Shown here: in pieces, positions 28,057-33,797 of the stretch
How positions within the stretch are numbered: position 1 is the stretch's first letter
How the letters are laid out: the number at the start of each line of letters is the position of its first letter
NCBI GenBank assembly: GCA_020057115.1
Contig: JAGVGJ010000010.1
Coordinates: 64,615-98,931, forward strand
Source: Candidatus Omnitrophota bacterium
GTDB lineage: Bacteria; Omnitrophota; Gorgyraeia; 2-01-FULL-45-10
Reading direction: 5' to 3'
DNA: 34,317 bases
The notes under the pieces: generated by a model
What the model was told of the DNA's origin: nothing
What the model saw: the letters and a program-made list of their open reading frames with translations, nothing else
The model's database searches: none
Made by a program: the position numbers and the translations under genes

Positions 28057-29853
28057 ATGACCAAAAAGAGAGCTATGAAGAAGACAAGGAAGAAAATGAT
28101 CAAGAAGGCATTCAAGAAGGCCGCAAAGAAGGTGGCGAAGAAGGCCGCCAAGAAGAAAGTGATGAAGGTTGAGGCTAAGGTTAAGGTTGAGGTTAAGGTT
28201 GAGGTTAAGGCCAAGACCAAGGCTAATGCCAAGACCGCGCTAAAGCCCGGTAAGATAGCGCCTGCCGCGGAGAAGCAGCCTGCCGGCAAGAAGAAGATGT
28301 CGAAGGAGCTTACCGAGCTTATCGCGCTCGGCAAAGAGAAGGGGCACCTTACTTTTGAGGAAGTGAATAATATACTCCCGGTCGACGTGGTCTCTTCAGA
28401 AGAGATAGACAAAATATTGGGTATCCTGGGCGATGAGAATATAAAGCTGGTCGATACCGAAGAGGATGCGGCCGCTAAAGAACCTGCCGGCGAGGAAGAG
28501 CCCTCCCAAGAGGAAGAGAAGAAAGAGGCGCCCTCCGCAAAAGAGAACGAGCCGACAAAGCTTGTCCACATCGACGACCCGGTAAAGATGTACCTGCGCC
28601 AGATGGGGCAGATAGCGCTCCTCACCAGGAAGGAAGAGATAGACATAGCGATCCGCATCAAAGAGTCCGAAGCGAGATTCCACGAGGCCATATTTGACTT
28701 AAGCCTTTCGAAGATCGAAGCGCTTGAGATGCTCAAAAAGATACTTTCCAACGAGATGAGCGCCGAAGAGTATCTTCACGTTGACCCGAACATGACGGAG
28801 TCGAAGCTTCAGAGGCGTATTGAGAAACTTTCGGAAAACCTGAAAAAAGCGCGTTCAAAGACGACCATAGCCAGGGCGGTCGGGGATGCCAATCTTTCGC
28901 CGGCGGTCATCGAAGAGATCGTGAAGAAGATGGAGGGATATCTCGAAGAGTTCTCCAAGATAGACGGTGTCATCGCCAGGGCAAGGAAGAACAAGGAGCG
29001 CGAAGAGGTAAAGCGCCTCTTAAAGCGCAAGAAGAAGATAATCCGCGATTTCGGCGAGCCGATCGAAGACGTAAAAGAGCGGATGAAGAATATCAAGGTC
29101 CTCGAGATCAAGCTCAATAAGAACAAAAAAGAGCTCGTCGCCGCTAACCTTAGGCTCGTCGTATCGATCGCCAAGAAATATACCAACCGCGGCCTCTCGT
29201 TCCTCGACCTTATCCAGGAAGGCAATATCGGTCTCATGAAGGCCGTAGATAAGTTCGAATATAAGAGGGGTTATAAATTCTCCACATACGCGACATGGTG
29301 GATAAGGCAGGCCATCACCCGCTCAATAGCCGACCAGTCCAGGACTATCAGGATCCCGGTCCACATGACGGAGACGATAAATAAGCTGATCCGCGTATCG
29401 CGCGTCCTAGTCCAGGAGAATGGAAAAGAACCGACGCCCGAAGAGATAGCGCACAAGATGCGTATACCTATCGACAAGGTTCGCGGCATCTTAAAGATCG
29501 CGCAGGAGCCTATATCGCTCCAGACGCCGATAGGCGATGAGGGTGATACGCATTTTGGAGATTTCATAGAAGATAAGAGAGCCGTATCACCTGCCAATGC
29601 CACGGCATACTCGATGCTCAAAGAAGAGATGGGCGGCGTCCTCGACACGCTCACAGAGCGCGAGAAGAAGGTCCTGCGCCTCAGGTTCGGGATCGGCGAC
29701 GGCTATCCAAGGACTCTTGAAGAAGTCGGCGCTATATTTAAGGTAACAAGAGAGCGCGTCCGCCAGATCGAGGCAAAGGCCCTTCGCAAACTCCGTCATC
29801 CTACAAGAGCTAGAAGACTCAAGAACTTCCTCGCCATGGGTATCACGGAATAG
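28057..29853 (+). CDS. rpoD: Primary sigma factor with basic N-terminal tail
   Basis: This is the housekeeping sigma-70 factor. The protein has 598 aa. Residues 1 to about 83 form a lysine/alanine-rich, histone H1-like tail. Region 1.1 follows (about 84-140), then an acidic linker, then region 1.2 from about 173 ([13 protein letters not shown]). Regions 2.1-2.4 start near 363 ([12 protein letters not shown], then [17 protein letters not shown]), region 3 contains [10 protein letters not shown], and region 4.2 is [24 protein letters not shown] 8 nt upstream supports the ATG at 28057. Later ATGs in the tail are possible starts. A hairpin follows 16 bp after the stop. Confidence 0.97.
   Translation: MTKKRAMKKTRKKMIKKAFKKAAKKVAKKAAKKKVMKVEAKVKVEVKVEVKAKTKANAKTALKPGKIAPAAEKQPAGKKKMSKELTELIALGKEKGHLTFEEVNNILPVDVVSSEEIDKILGILGDENIKLVDTEEDAAAKEPAGEEEPSQEEEKKEAPSAKENEPTKLVHIDDPVKMYLRQMGQIALLTRKEEIDIAIRIKESEARFHEAIFDLSLSKIEALEMLKKILSNEMSAEEYLHVDPNMTESKLQRRIEKLSENLKKARSKTTIARAVGDANLSPAVIEEIVKKMEGYLEEFSKIDGVIARARKNKEREEVKRLLKRKKKIIRDFGEPIEDVKERMKNIKVLEIKLNKNKKELVAANLRLVVSIAKKYTNRGLSFLDLIQEGNIGLMKAVDKFEYKRGYKFSTYATWWIRQAITRSIADQSRTIRIPVHMTETINKLIRVSRVLVQENGKEPTPEEIAHKMRIPIDKVRGILKIAQEPISLQTPIGDEGDTHFGDFIEDKRAVSPANATAYSMLKEEMGGVLDTLTEREKKVLRLRFGIGDGYPRTLEEVGAIFKVTRERVRQIEAKALRKLRHPTRARRLKNFLAMGITE
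28165..28212 (+). repeat. Hexamer repeat coding the rpoD tail
   Basis: Eight (A/G)AGG(T/C)(T/C) hexamers, mostly AAGGTT and GAGGTT, encode alternating K-V and E-V pairs ([16 protein letters not shown]). Changes in hexamer number would keep the frame, so tail length may vary. Confidence 0.8.
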
Positions 29854-29869
29854 ATCATAGTACTCCACC

Positions 29870-29908
29870 AAAACAGGGACTGTCCCCGAAGGGGACTGTC
29901 CCTGTTTT
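29870..29908 (+). terminator. Hairpin after rpoD, copy 1 of 2
   Basis: There are two 18-nt arms around a GAA loop with one T-T mismatch. The left arm starts AAAACAGGGAC, and the right arm ends GTCCCTGTTTT and is followed by CTTTG. It is probably a bidirectional-type terminator for the cvpA-rpoD transcript. The same 39-nt sequence recurs at 33252-33290. Confidence 0.75.
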
Positions 29909-29978
29909 CTTTGCCCCCCTTTTATTTTAAAATATTTTGCAACAATTTACCCCTTTCAAGCGTCTTATATAGTAGAGG
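29909..29978 (+). promoter_or_regulatory. Repeated ECF-type promoter module, copy 1
   Basis: An AT-rich palindrome (TATTTTAAAATA) is followed by GCAAC (29939-29943), a 17-bp spacer and CGTCT (29961-29965). This layout matches promoters of ECF sigma factors (GNAAC -35, CGTC -10). The module is shared with 31081-31140 and 33291-33361. Copy 1 leads to a short leader ORF and the RhuM-Fic gene. Confidence 0.6.
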
Positions 29979-29985
29979 GGCAATA

Positions 29986-30015
29986 ATGCCCCGAAACGCA
30001 AAAAAAGGAGGCTGA
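29986..30015 (+). CDS. Nine-residue leader ORF upstream of RhuM-Fic
   Basis: ATG CCC CGA AAC GCA ... TGA encodes MPRNAKKGG. GAGGGG lies 5 nt upstream. The start lies inside the inverted repeat GGGGCAATAATGCCCC (29977-29992), which can hide both the ribosome site and the ATG. The TGA ends one base before the RhuM-Fic ATG. The same start, MP(R/Q)NA, occurs in the leader at 31148. Translation is inferred. Confidence 0.4.
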   Translation: MPRNAKKGG

Positions 30016-30016
30016 A

Positions 30017-31003
30017 ATGGAAAATAAGGGTGAAATAGTCATTTATGAGGTTAAGGATGGGAATATCCGCCTAGATATCAATTTTAAAAGGGAAACGATA
30101 TGGCTTAATCTGAATCAAATGGCCCTTTTATTTGATCGTGATAAATCCGCTATATCAAGGCATTTACATAACATATTCAAGACTAAGGAGTTAGATAGGA
30201 ATTCAGTTGTTGCAAATTTTGCAACAACTGCCATTGACGGCAAAGTGTATAGTGTTGATTTTTATAACCTTGATGCGATCATATCTGTGGGGTATCGAGT
30301 TAATTCAAAGGTAGGTACAAGATTCCGCATCTGGGCTACAAACATACTTCGAAAGCATCTTATAGACGGCTATACCTTAAACGAAAAGCGCCTCAAAGAA
30401 CAATACCAAAAGTTCCAAAACCTCCAAAAAGCCATCGCGCTGATAGCCGATGTATCATCCCGCAAGGAGCTCGAACATAAAGAGGCAATGGGCCTATTGG
30501 CAGTAATAAGCGATTATAATTATGCCTTAGGGTTGTTGGATGATTACGATAAGCAGCAGCTTAAGATTTCACAAACCTCAGCTGAAGAGAAATTCCGGCT
30601 ATCTTATGATGAGGCTCTTAAAGCCGTTGATCAGTTACAGGAAAAGTGGGGCGGCGCCGGCTTGTTCGGCCTGCAAAAGGACAAGTCTTTTAAGAGCTCC
30701 ATAGATACTATTTATCAGACATTTGATGGCAAAGATCTGTATCCCAGCATTGAAGAAAAGGCCGCGAATCTTTTATATTTTATCATCAAGAACCATTCCT
30801 TTGTCGACGGCAATAAGCGGATAGCCGCCGCTATCTTCATATGGTTTTTGGATAAGAACGGGCTTCTTTATCGAGCCGATGGGACAAAGAGATTAGCGGA
30901 TAATGCCCTTGTTGCGCTTACCTTAATGATAGCCGAGAGCAAGCCGAGCGAACGCGATGTAATGAATACTTTGGTCGTGAGTTTGATAAACAAGAAGAAT
31001 TAA
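30017..31003 (+). CDS. RhuM family protein fused to a Fic/Doc domain
   Basis: The protein has 328 aa. The N-terminal half (about 10-150) is the RhuM virulence-protein domain, with TIWLNLNQMALLFDRDKSAISRH, VVANFATTAIDGKVYSVDFYNLD and ISVGYRVNS; it looks like a DNA-binding module. The C-terminal domain has the Fic/Doc loop HSFVDGNKRIAAA beginning at H260. Its GNKR rather than GNGR ending is the Doc-like form, and Doc phosphorylates EF-Tu rather than AMPylating. The activity here is inferred. AGGAGG lies 5 nt before the ATG. No separate antitoxin gene is adjacent, so the RhuM half may serve as the regulator. A perfect 27-bp palindrome lies in the coding sequence. The gene is more AT-rich than the rpoD side. 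Confidence 0.9.
   Translation: MENKGEIVIYEVKDGNIRLDINFKRETIWLNLNQMALLFDRDKSAISRHLHNIFKTKELDRNSVVANFATTAIDGKVYSVDFYNLDAIISVGYRVNSKVGTRFRIWATNILRKHLIDGYTLNEKRLKEQYQKFQNLQKAIALIADVSSRKELEHKEAMGLLAVISDYNYALGLLDDYDKQQLKISQTSAEEKFRLSYDEALKAVDQLQEKWGGAGLFGLQKDKSFKSSIDTIYQTFDGKDLYPSIEEKAANLLYFIIKNHSFVDGNKRIAAAIFIWFLDKNGLLYRADGTKRLADNALVALTLMIAESKPSERDVMNTLVVSLINKKN
30204..30230 (+). repeat. Perfect 27-bp palindrome inside RhuM-Fic
   Basis: The 13-nt arms CAGTTGTTGCAAA and TTTGCAACAACTG flank a single T. It encodes the VVANFATT segment at about residues 63-72. The arm part TTGCAACAA is also present at the -35 region of the upstream promoter module. Confidence 0.85.
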
Positions 31004-31018
31004 TGAGAAAGCTGAGGC

Positions 31019-31055
31019 AAGGTTAAGATGAGACATCGGCTCTGACCTTAACCTT
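31019..31055 (+). terminator. Imperfect stem-loop after RhuM-Fic
   Basis: AAGGTTAAG (31019-31027) pairs with CTTAACCTT (31047-31055), with further partial pairing (AGA/TCT) inside. There is no long U-run; it is a weak terminator candidate only. Confidence 0.4.
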
Positions 31056-31080
31056 TCCCCAACTTTTCACCTAGTAGCCT

Positions 31081-31140
31081 TATTTATTTTAAAATAATCT
31101 GCAACAATTTGAGCCTTTTGAGCGTCTTATATAGTAGAGG
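31081..31140 (+). promoter_or_regulatory. Repeated ECF-type promoter module, copy 2
   Basis: The palindrome TTATTTTAAAATAA is followed by GCAAC (31101-31105), 17 bp, and CGTCT (31123-31127), then TATATAGTAGAGGGG. The spacer differs from copies 1 and 3 at several bases while the two boxes are unchanged. This copy lacks the upstream 39-nt hairpin. It leads to the 31148 leader ORF and the ORF6N gene. Confidence 0.6.
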
Positions 31141-31147
31141 GGCAATA

Positions 31148-31306
31148 ATGCCCCAAAACGCAGAAGGGGAGGATATCACAAATTGTGATATCTTTGAGGT
31201 TCCAAACTGGAACCTCAAACTTGAAGTCACAATCTGTGACCTCAAGATAACGTTCAAGGTCGCAATTTGCGACCTTAAAGGAAGAAAGGAGAGGGGATAT
31301 GGGTGA
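31148..31306 (+). CDS. Leader ORF, 52 aa, overlapping the ORF6N gene
   Basis: Starting from the ATG inside GGGGCAATAATGCCCC (31139-31154), the ORF begins MPQNAEGED and overlaps the ORF6N start by 8 bp. It spans four palindromes and reads them in one frame as DITNCDIF, FEVPNWNLK, LEVTICDLK and FKVAICDLK. Palindrome centres are 24, 27 and 33 bp apart, all multiples of three, which argues that this frame is kept. It could be a coupled leader peptide or a small protein with repeated 9-residue units. I know of no function. Confidence 0.45.
   Translation: MPQNAEGEDITNCDIFEVPNWNLKLEVTICDLKITFKVAICDLKGRKERGYG
31169..31279 (+). promoter_or_regulatory. Array of four palindromes upstream of the ORF6N gene
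   Basis: P1 (31172-31192): arms GATATCACA and TGTGATATC. P2 (31193-31219): arms TTTGAGGTTCCA and TGGAACCTCAAA. P3 (31220-31246): arms CTTGAAGTCACA and TGTGACCTCAAG, one mismatch. P4 (31256-31276): arms AAGGTCGCA and TGCGACCTT. Each has a 3-nt centre (AAT, AAC, ATC, ATT). They could be operators for the ORF6N protein or RNA hairpins before its start. Confidence 0.75.
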
Positions 31307-31817
31307 AGTAATTTTGCACGATGTAATTGAGCGGAAGATCTATTTGATGAGAGGGCAGAGAGTCATGCTCAGCATGGACCTGGCGAAATTGTACAAAATA
31401 TCAGCAAAAAGGTTGAATGAGCAGGTGAAAAGAAACGTTAGAAGGTTTCCGGGAGACTTTATGTTTCAGTTGACAGATAGCGAACACGAGATCTTGAAGT
31501 CGCAAATTGCGACTTCAAGTTGGGGCGGAGCCAGGCGCGCTAACCCGTATGCTTTTACCGAACAAGGCGTAGCCATGCTGTCCAGCGTCTTGAATAGCGA
31601 GAGAGCTATACAGGTAAATATTGCCATAATGAGAGTTTTTGTCAAATTGAAACAAATACTCTCTACGCATAAGGAACTTGCTCATAAATTAAAGGAGTTG
31701 GAATCTAAAGTTGAGAAGCACGACGGAGAGATCCGCCTCATATTTCAAGCCATCCGAGACCTTATGGCACCGCCTCTCGAGAAGCCGAAGAGGAAGATAG
31801 GGTTTCTGGAGAAGTAG
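31299..31817 (+). CDS. ORF6N domain DNA-binding protein
   Basis: The ORF6N/KilA-N-related domain is found in phage and mobile-element regulators. The protein has 172 aa. The ORF6N domain covers about 8-100, with VIERKIYLMRGQRVML, LAKLYKISAKRLNEQVKRN, RFPGDFMFQLT and YAFTEQGVAMLSSVLNS. A coiled coil follows (about 105-150, LKQILSTHKELAHKLKELESKVEKH), ending in a basic tail PKRKIGFLEK. GGAG lies just before the ATG. It follows a leader ORF and palindromic array, and its own coding sequence has a perfect 27-bp palindrome. The family usually functions alone or with phage genes; here no phage structural or integrase gene is nearby. Confidence 0.9.
   Translation: MGEVILHDVIERKIYLMRGQRVMLSMDLAKLYKISAKRLNEQVKRNVRRFPGDFMFQLTDSEHEILKSQIATSSWGGARRANPYAFTEQGVAMLSSVLNSERAIQVNIAIMRVFVKLKQILSTHKELAHKLKELESKVEKHDGEIRLIFQAIRDLMAPPLEKPKRKIGFLEK
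31493..31519 (+). repeat. Perfect 27-bp palindrome inside the ORF6N gene
   Basis: The 12-nt arms CTTGAAGTCGCA and TGCGACTTCAAG flank AAT. It encodes LKSQIATSS (residues 66-74). The left arm matches P3 of the upstream array at 11 of 12 bases. The reading frame across it is shifted by one relative to the frame that the leader ORF uses over its palindromes. Confidence 0.9.
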
Positions 31818-31861
31818 TGAGCAGATAGGGAAGAGAGAGGGCGGAGGAGAGAAGAAGGAGC

Positions 31862-31905
31862 CGGTTACAGATCGTGACCTCAAAAAAAGGAAGAGGCGGA
31901 CCTCG
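31862..31905 (+). pseudogene. Possible relic of a second ORF6N-type segment
   Basis: One frame reads RLQIVTSKKGRGGPRG, which resembles the variable segment of ORF6N proteins just before the FTEQGVAMLS motif. The following FTEQG part is absent, and the DNA carries the half-site GTGACCTCAA of the upstream palindrome array. It lies 45 bp after the intact ORF6N gene. The resemblance is short and could be chance. Confidence 0.3.
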
Positions 31906-31952
31906 TGGCATCACAACATGGGGTACCATCACGAAATCAGCTTGCCGCAGAC

Positions 31953-32022
31953 TTGCATTTGAAGCGATTAGATGGTATAATTACATCAGATATTGAAGCG
32001 ATTAGGCACGCTAATCGCTTCA
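31953..32022 (+). promoter_or_regulatory. Promoter and operator of the Fic gene
   Basis: TTGCAT (31953-31958), a 17-bp spacer and TATAAT (31976-31981). The spacer contains GAAGCGATTAG. A palindrome at 31994-32022 (arms TGAAGCGATTAG and CTAATCGCTTCA, 5-nt centre) repeats the same site downstream of the start point. This half-site plus full-site arrangement suggests repression, probably by the Fic protein itself through its C-terminal winged helix. Confidence 0.75.
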
Positions 32023-32037
32023 CAAAGGGTGAACTAA

Positions 32038-33156
32038 ATGAAGTACATTTGGGAACGCAAAAACTGGTTTGATCTTAAATATGATGATGCGGCTTTACTT
32101 AAGCCATTAAGCGCCCTGCGGGTCTTGCAGGGAAAGCTGTTAGGCCGCATCACTTCTCTTGACATCAAGCTTGAAACCGAGGCCCAGGGAGCTATTTTAG
32201 TTGAAGAAGCTGTCCGGACATCGGAAATCGAAGGACAAAAGATGGATCGCGAGGCGGTTCGTTCATCAGTAGCAGTAAGGCTTGGCCTGCCGCACGGCAT
32301 CGACACGCATGACAGGAATGTTGACGGCCTTGTGGATGTTTTGCTGGATGCTGTGCGTTTTCATGATAAGCCCCTGACGCTCGGACGGCTTAATGGATGG
32401 CATTCTGCGCTTTTTCCTTCAGGCTATTCCGGCCTGGTAAAGATCAAAACGGGAAAACCCAGAGGCTATGAGCCCATGCAAATAGTATCCGGGACCATCG
32501 GCAAAGAGAAAGTGCATTTTGAGGCATTGCCAAAGGATCGTCTTGATGAGGAGATGCGCCTTTTTCTGAAATGGTGGAATTCATCGCAGGGGAGCATGGA
32601 CGGTATCTTGCGCGCGGCCGCAGCCCATTTGCGTTTTTTGACAATTCATCCTTATGAAGATGGAAATGGACGGCTGGCGAGGGCTTTAACGGATATGGCA
32701 TTGGCTCAGGATGAAAAACTAAAGGTGAGATTTTATAGCGTCTCCTCCGAGATCATGCGCTCACGGAACGAATATTATAAGATCCTTGAGAACGTGCAGA
32801 GGGGCCGTCTTGATGCGACAGAATGGTTTTTGTGGTTTATCAAGTGCGTTACGGCATCTATCGAGAATTCGCGCGATATCATCGCGGGCGTATTTATGAA
32901 GGTTGATTTCTGGAACCAGCATGCCCAGGACGAGCTTAATGAGCGGCAGAAAAGGGTTATTAACCGTATCCTGGAGGTCGGGACGGGAAATTTTACCGGC
33001 GGACTGACGACGCGTAAATATGTCAGTATCGCTAAGACAAGCCGCGCCACCGCATTCCGCGAGATATCGGATTTGCTTGATAAGAAGATCCTGCGCCAAT
33101 TACCCGGCAAGGGCCGCAGCGTAAGTTACGATTTAGTCTGGCCGCAGGGCTTTTAG
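32038..33156 (+). CDS. Fic family protein with DUF4172 and winged-helix domains
   Basis: The protein has 372 aa. The N-terminal DUF4172-like domain (about 1-90) includes TSEIEG at 61-66, which fits the (S/T)xxxE(G/N) inhibitory helix that blocks Fic active sites in cis. The central Fic domain has the full motif HPYEDGNGRLAR (204-215), predicting AMP transfer from ATP to a protein hydroxyl. The C-terminus (about 300-365) is a winged-helix DNA-binding domain (KTSRATAFREISDLLDKKILRQL). It has its own promoter with palindromic operators. The target is unknown; self-AMPylation and autoregulation are possible. Confidence 0.92.
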   Translation: MKYIWERKNWFDLKYDDAALLKPLSALRVLQGKLLGRITSLDIKLETEAQGAILVEEAVRTSEIEGQKMDREAVRSSVAVRLGLPHGIDTHDRNVDGLVDVLLDAVRFHDKPLTLGRLNGWHSALFPSGYSGLVKIKTGKPRGYEPMQIVSGTIGKEKVHFEALPKDRLDEEMRLFLKWWNSSQGSMDGILRAAAAHLRFLTIHPYEDGNGRLARALTDMALAQDEKLKVRFYSVSSEIMRSRNEYYKILENVQRGRLDATEWFLWFIKCVTASIENSRDIIAGVFMKVDFWNQHAQDELNERQKRVINRILEVGTGNFTGGLTTRKYVSIAKTSRATAFREISDLLDKKILRQLPGKGRSVSYDLVWPQGF

Positions 33157-33181
33157 CGGGACGAAGTATCATGATATAAGC

Positions 33182-33230
33182 TGTCATTGCGAGGGAGCCG
33201 GAGTTTTTCTCGAGGCGACCGAAGCAATCT
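33182..33230 (+). repeat. Dispersed GTCATTGCGAG...GAAGCAATCT repeat
   Basis: It begins TGTCATTGCGAGGGAGC and ends GACCGAAGCAATCT, with ATTGC and GCAAT ends in inverted orientation. It resembles the GTCATTGCGAG-type intergenic repeat seen in many unrelated bacterial genomes. It lies between the Fic stop and the second copy of the 39-nt hairpin. Confidence 0.65.
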
Positions 33231-33251
33231 TACCAATCGTTTCACCTCACT

Positions 33252-33290
33252 AAAACAGGGACTGTCCCCGAAGGGGACTGTCCCTGTTTT
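33252..33290 (+). terminator. Hairpin, copy 2 of 2, after the Fic gene
   Basis: Identical to 29870-29908, with the same T-T mismatch and GAA loop and followed by CTTTGCCCCC. It is placed as a terminator of the Fic transcript, but its identity with copy 1 shows recent duplication. Confidence 0.7.
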
Positions 33291-33361
33291 CTTTGCCCCC
33301 TTATTTATTTTAAAATAATCTGCAACAATTTACCCCTTTCAAGCGTCTTATATAGTAGAGG
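33291..33361 (+). promoter_or_regulatory. Repeated ECF-type promoter module, copy 3
   Basis: TTATTTTAAAATAA, then GCAAC (33322-33326), 17 bp, and CGTCT (33344-33348). It is nearly identical to copy 1 through GTAGAGG. The sequence then switches to a different palindrome and lacks the MP(R/Q)NA leader start. Confidence 0.6.
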
Positions 33362-33381
33362 CGCTAAAACCGGTTTTAGCG
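33362..33381 (+). promoter_or_regulatory. Perfect 20-bp palindrome before the TA promoter
   Basis: CGCTAAAACCGGTTTTAGCG. It takes the place of GGGGCAATAATGCCCC found after the other two promoter modules. It may be an operator for transcription coming from the module. Confidence 0.7.
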
Positions 33382-33388
33382 TATACTA

Positions 33389-33417
33389 TTGACAATACAA
33401 CCATTTGGTTGTATACT
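33389..33417 (+). promoter_or_regulatory. Consensus promoter with embedded operator for higBA
   Basis: TTGACA (33389-33394), 17-bp spacer and TATACT (33412-33417). The spacer and the first bases of the -10 box form the perfect palindrome ATACAACCATTTGGTTGTAT (33395-33414). A protein bound there would block RNA polymerase, as expected for toxin-antitoxin autoregulation by the XRE antitoxin. Confidence 0.85.
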
Positions 33418-33436
33418 TTAAATAGATGGGGATGCG

Positions 33437-33796
33437 ATGAGCCGAATAACGAGTTATTATTATGTATCAAGTTCAGGCAGGTCACCTGTAAGAGAATTCA
33501 TAGATTCATTAGATGCCAAGACGCAAAAAAAGTTTTTCTTTGTCAAAAGTCTTCTGGAAACATTTGGACACAAACTGCCCGAGCCGCATGCAAAGTATAT
33601 AGGGGGAGGCATATTTGAGCTCCGATTCAAAGGGCAGGAGGGCGCAATAAGGATATTGTATTTCTTTTTCCACCAAGGCTTGGCAATATTCACAAATGGC
33701 TTTATTAAGAAAACGGATAAGACGCCGGCGCAGGAATTGGAGACGGCCAGAAAGATCAGGGAAGCATTCTTGAATAGAGAAAAGGAGATCAGATAA
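33437..33796 (+). CDS. higB: RelE/HigB (Gp49-like) toxin
   Basis: This is a ParE/RelE-superfamily toxin of the phage-derived Gp49-like (HigB) group; such proteins usually cut mRNA on the ribosome. The protein has 119 aa. Seen are SGRSPVREFIDSLD, KYIGGGIFELRFKGQEGAIRILYFF and LAIFTNGFIKKTDKTPAQELETA, the family's beta-sheet core and final helix. GGGG lies 5 nt before the ATG at 33437. The antitoxin gene follows after 1 bp, giving the toxin-first order typical of higBA. Confidence 0.92.
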   Translation: MSRITSYYYVSSSGRSPVREFIDSLDAKTQKKFFFVKSLLETFGHKLPEPHAKYIGGGIFELRFKGQEGAIRILYFFFHQGLAIFTNGFIKKTDKTPAQELETARKIREAFLNREKEIR

Positions 33797-33797
33797 T

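Noticed and set aside
28008-28751. Minus-strand ORF (247 codons) opposite the rpoD start
   Set aside because: Its Ser/Phe/Leu-rich sequence mirrors the Lys/Glu-rich rpoD tail; no start signal or recognised domain.
31109-31147. Upstream extension of the leader ORF from a TTG at 31109
   Set aside because: It would begin inside the promoter module; the ATG at 31148 has GAGGGG at proper spacing and matches the MP(R/Q)NA start of the other leader.
31169-31279. CRISPR array for the palindrome series
   Set aside because: Repeats are 21-27 bp palindromes with differing arms and almost no spacers; no cas genes.
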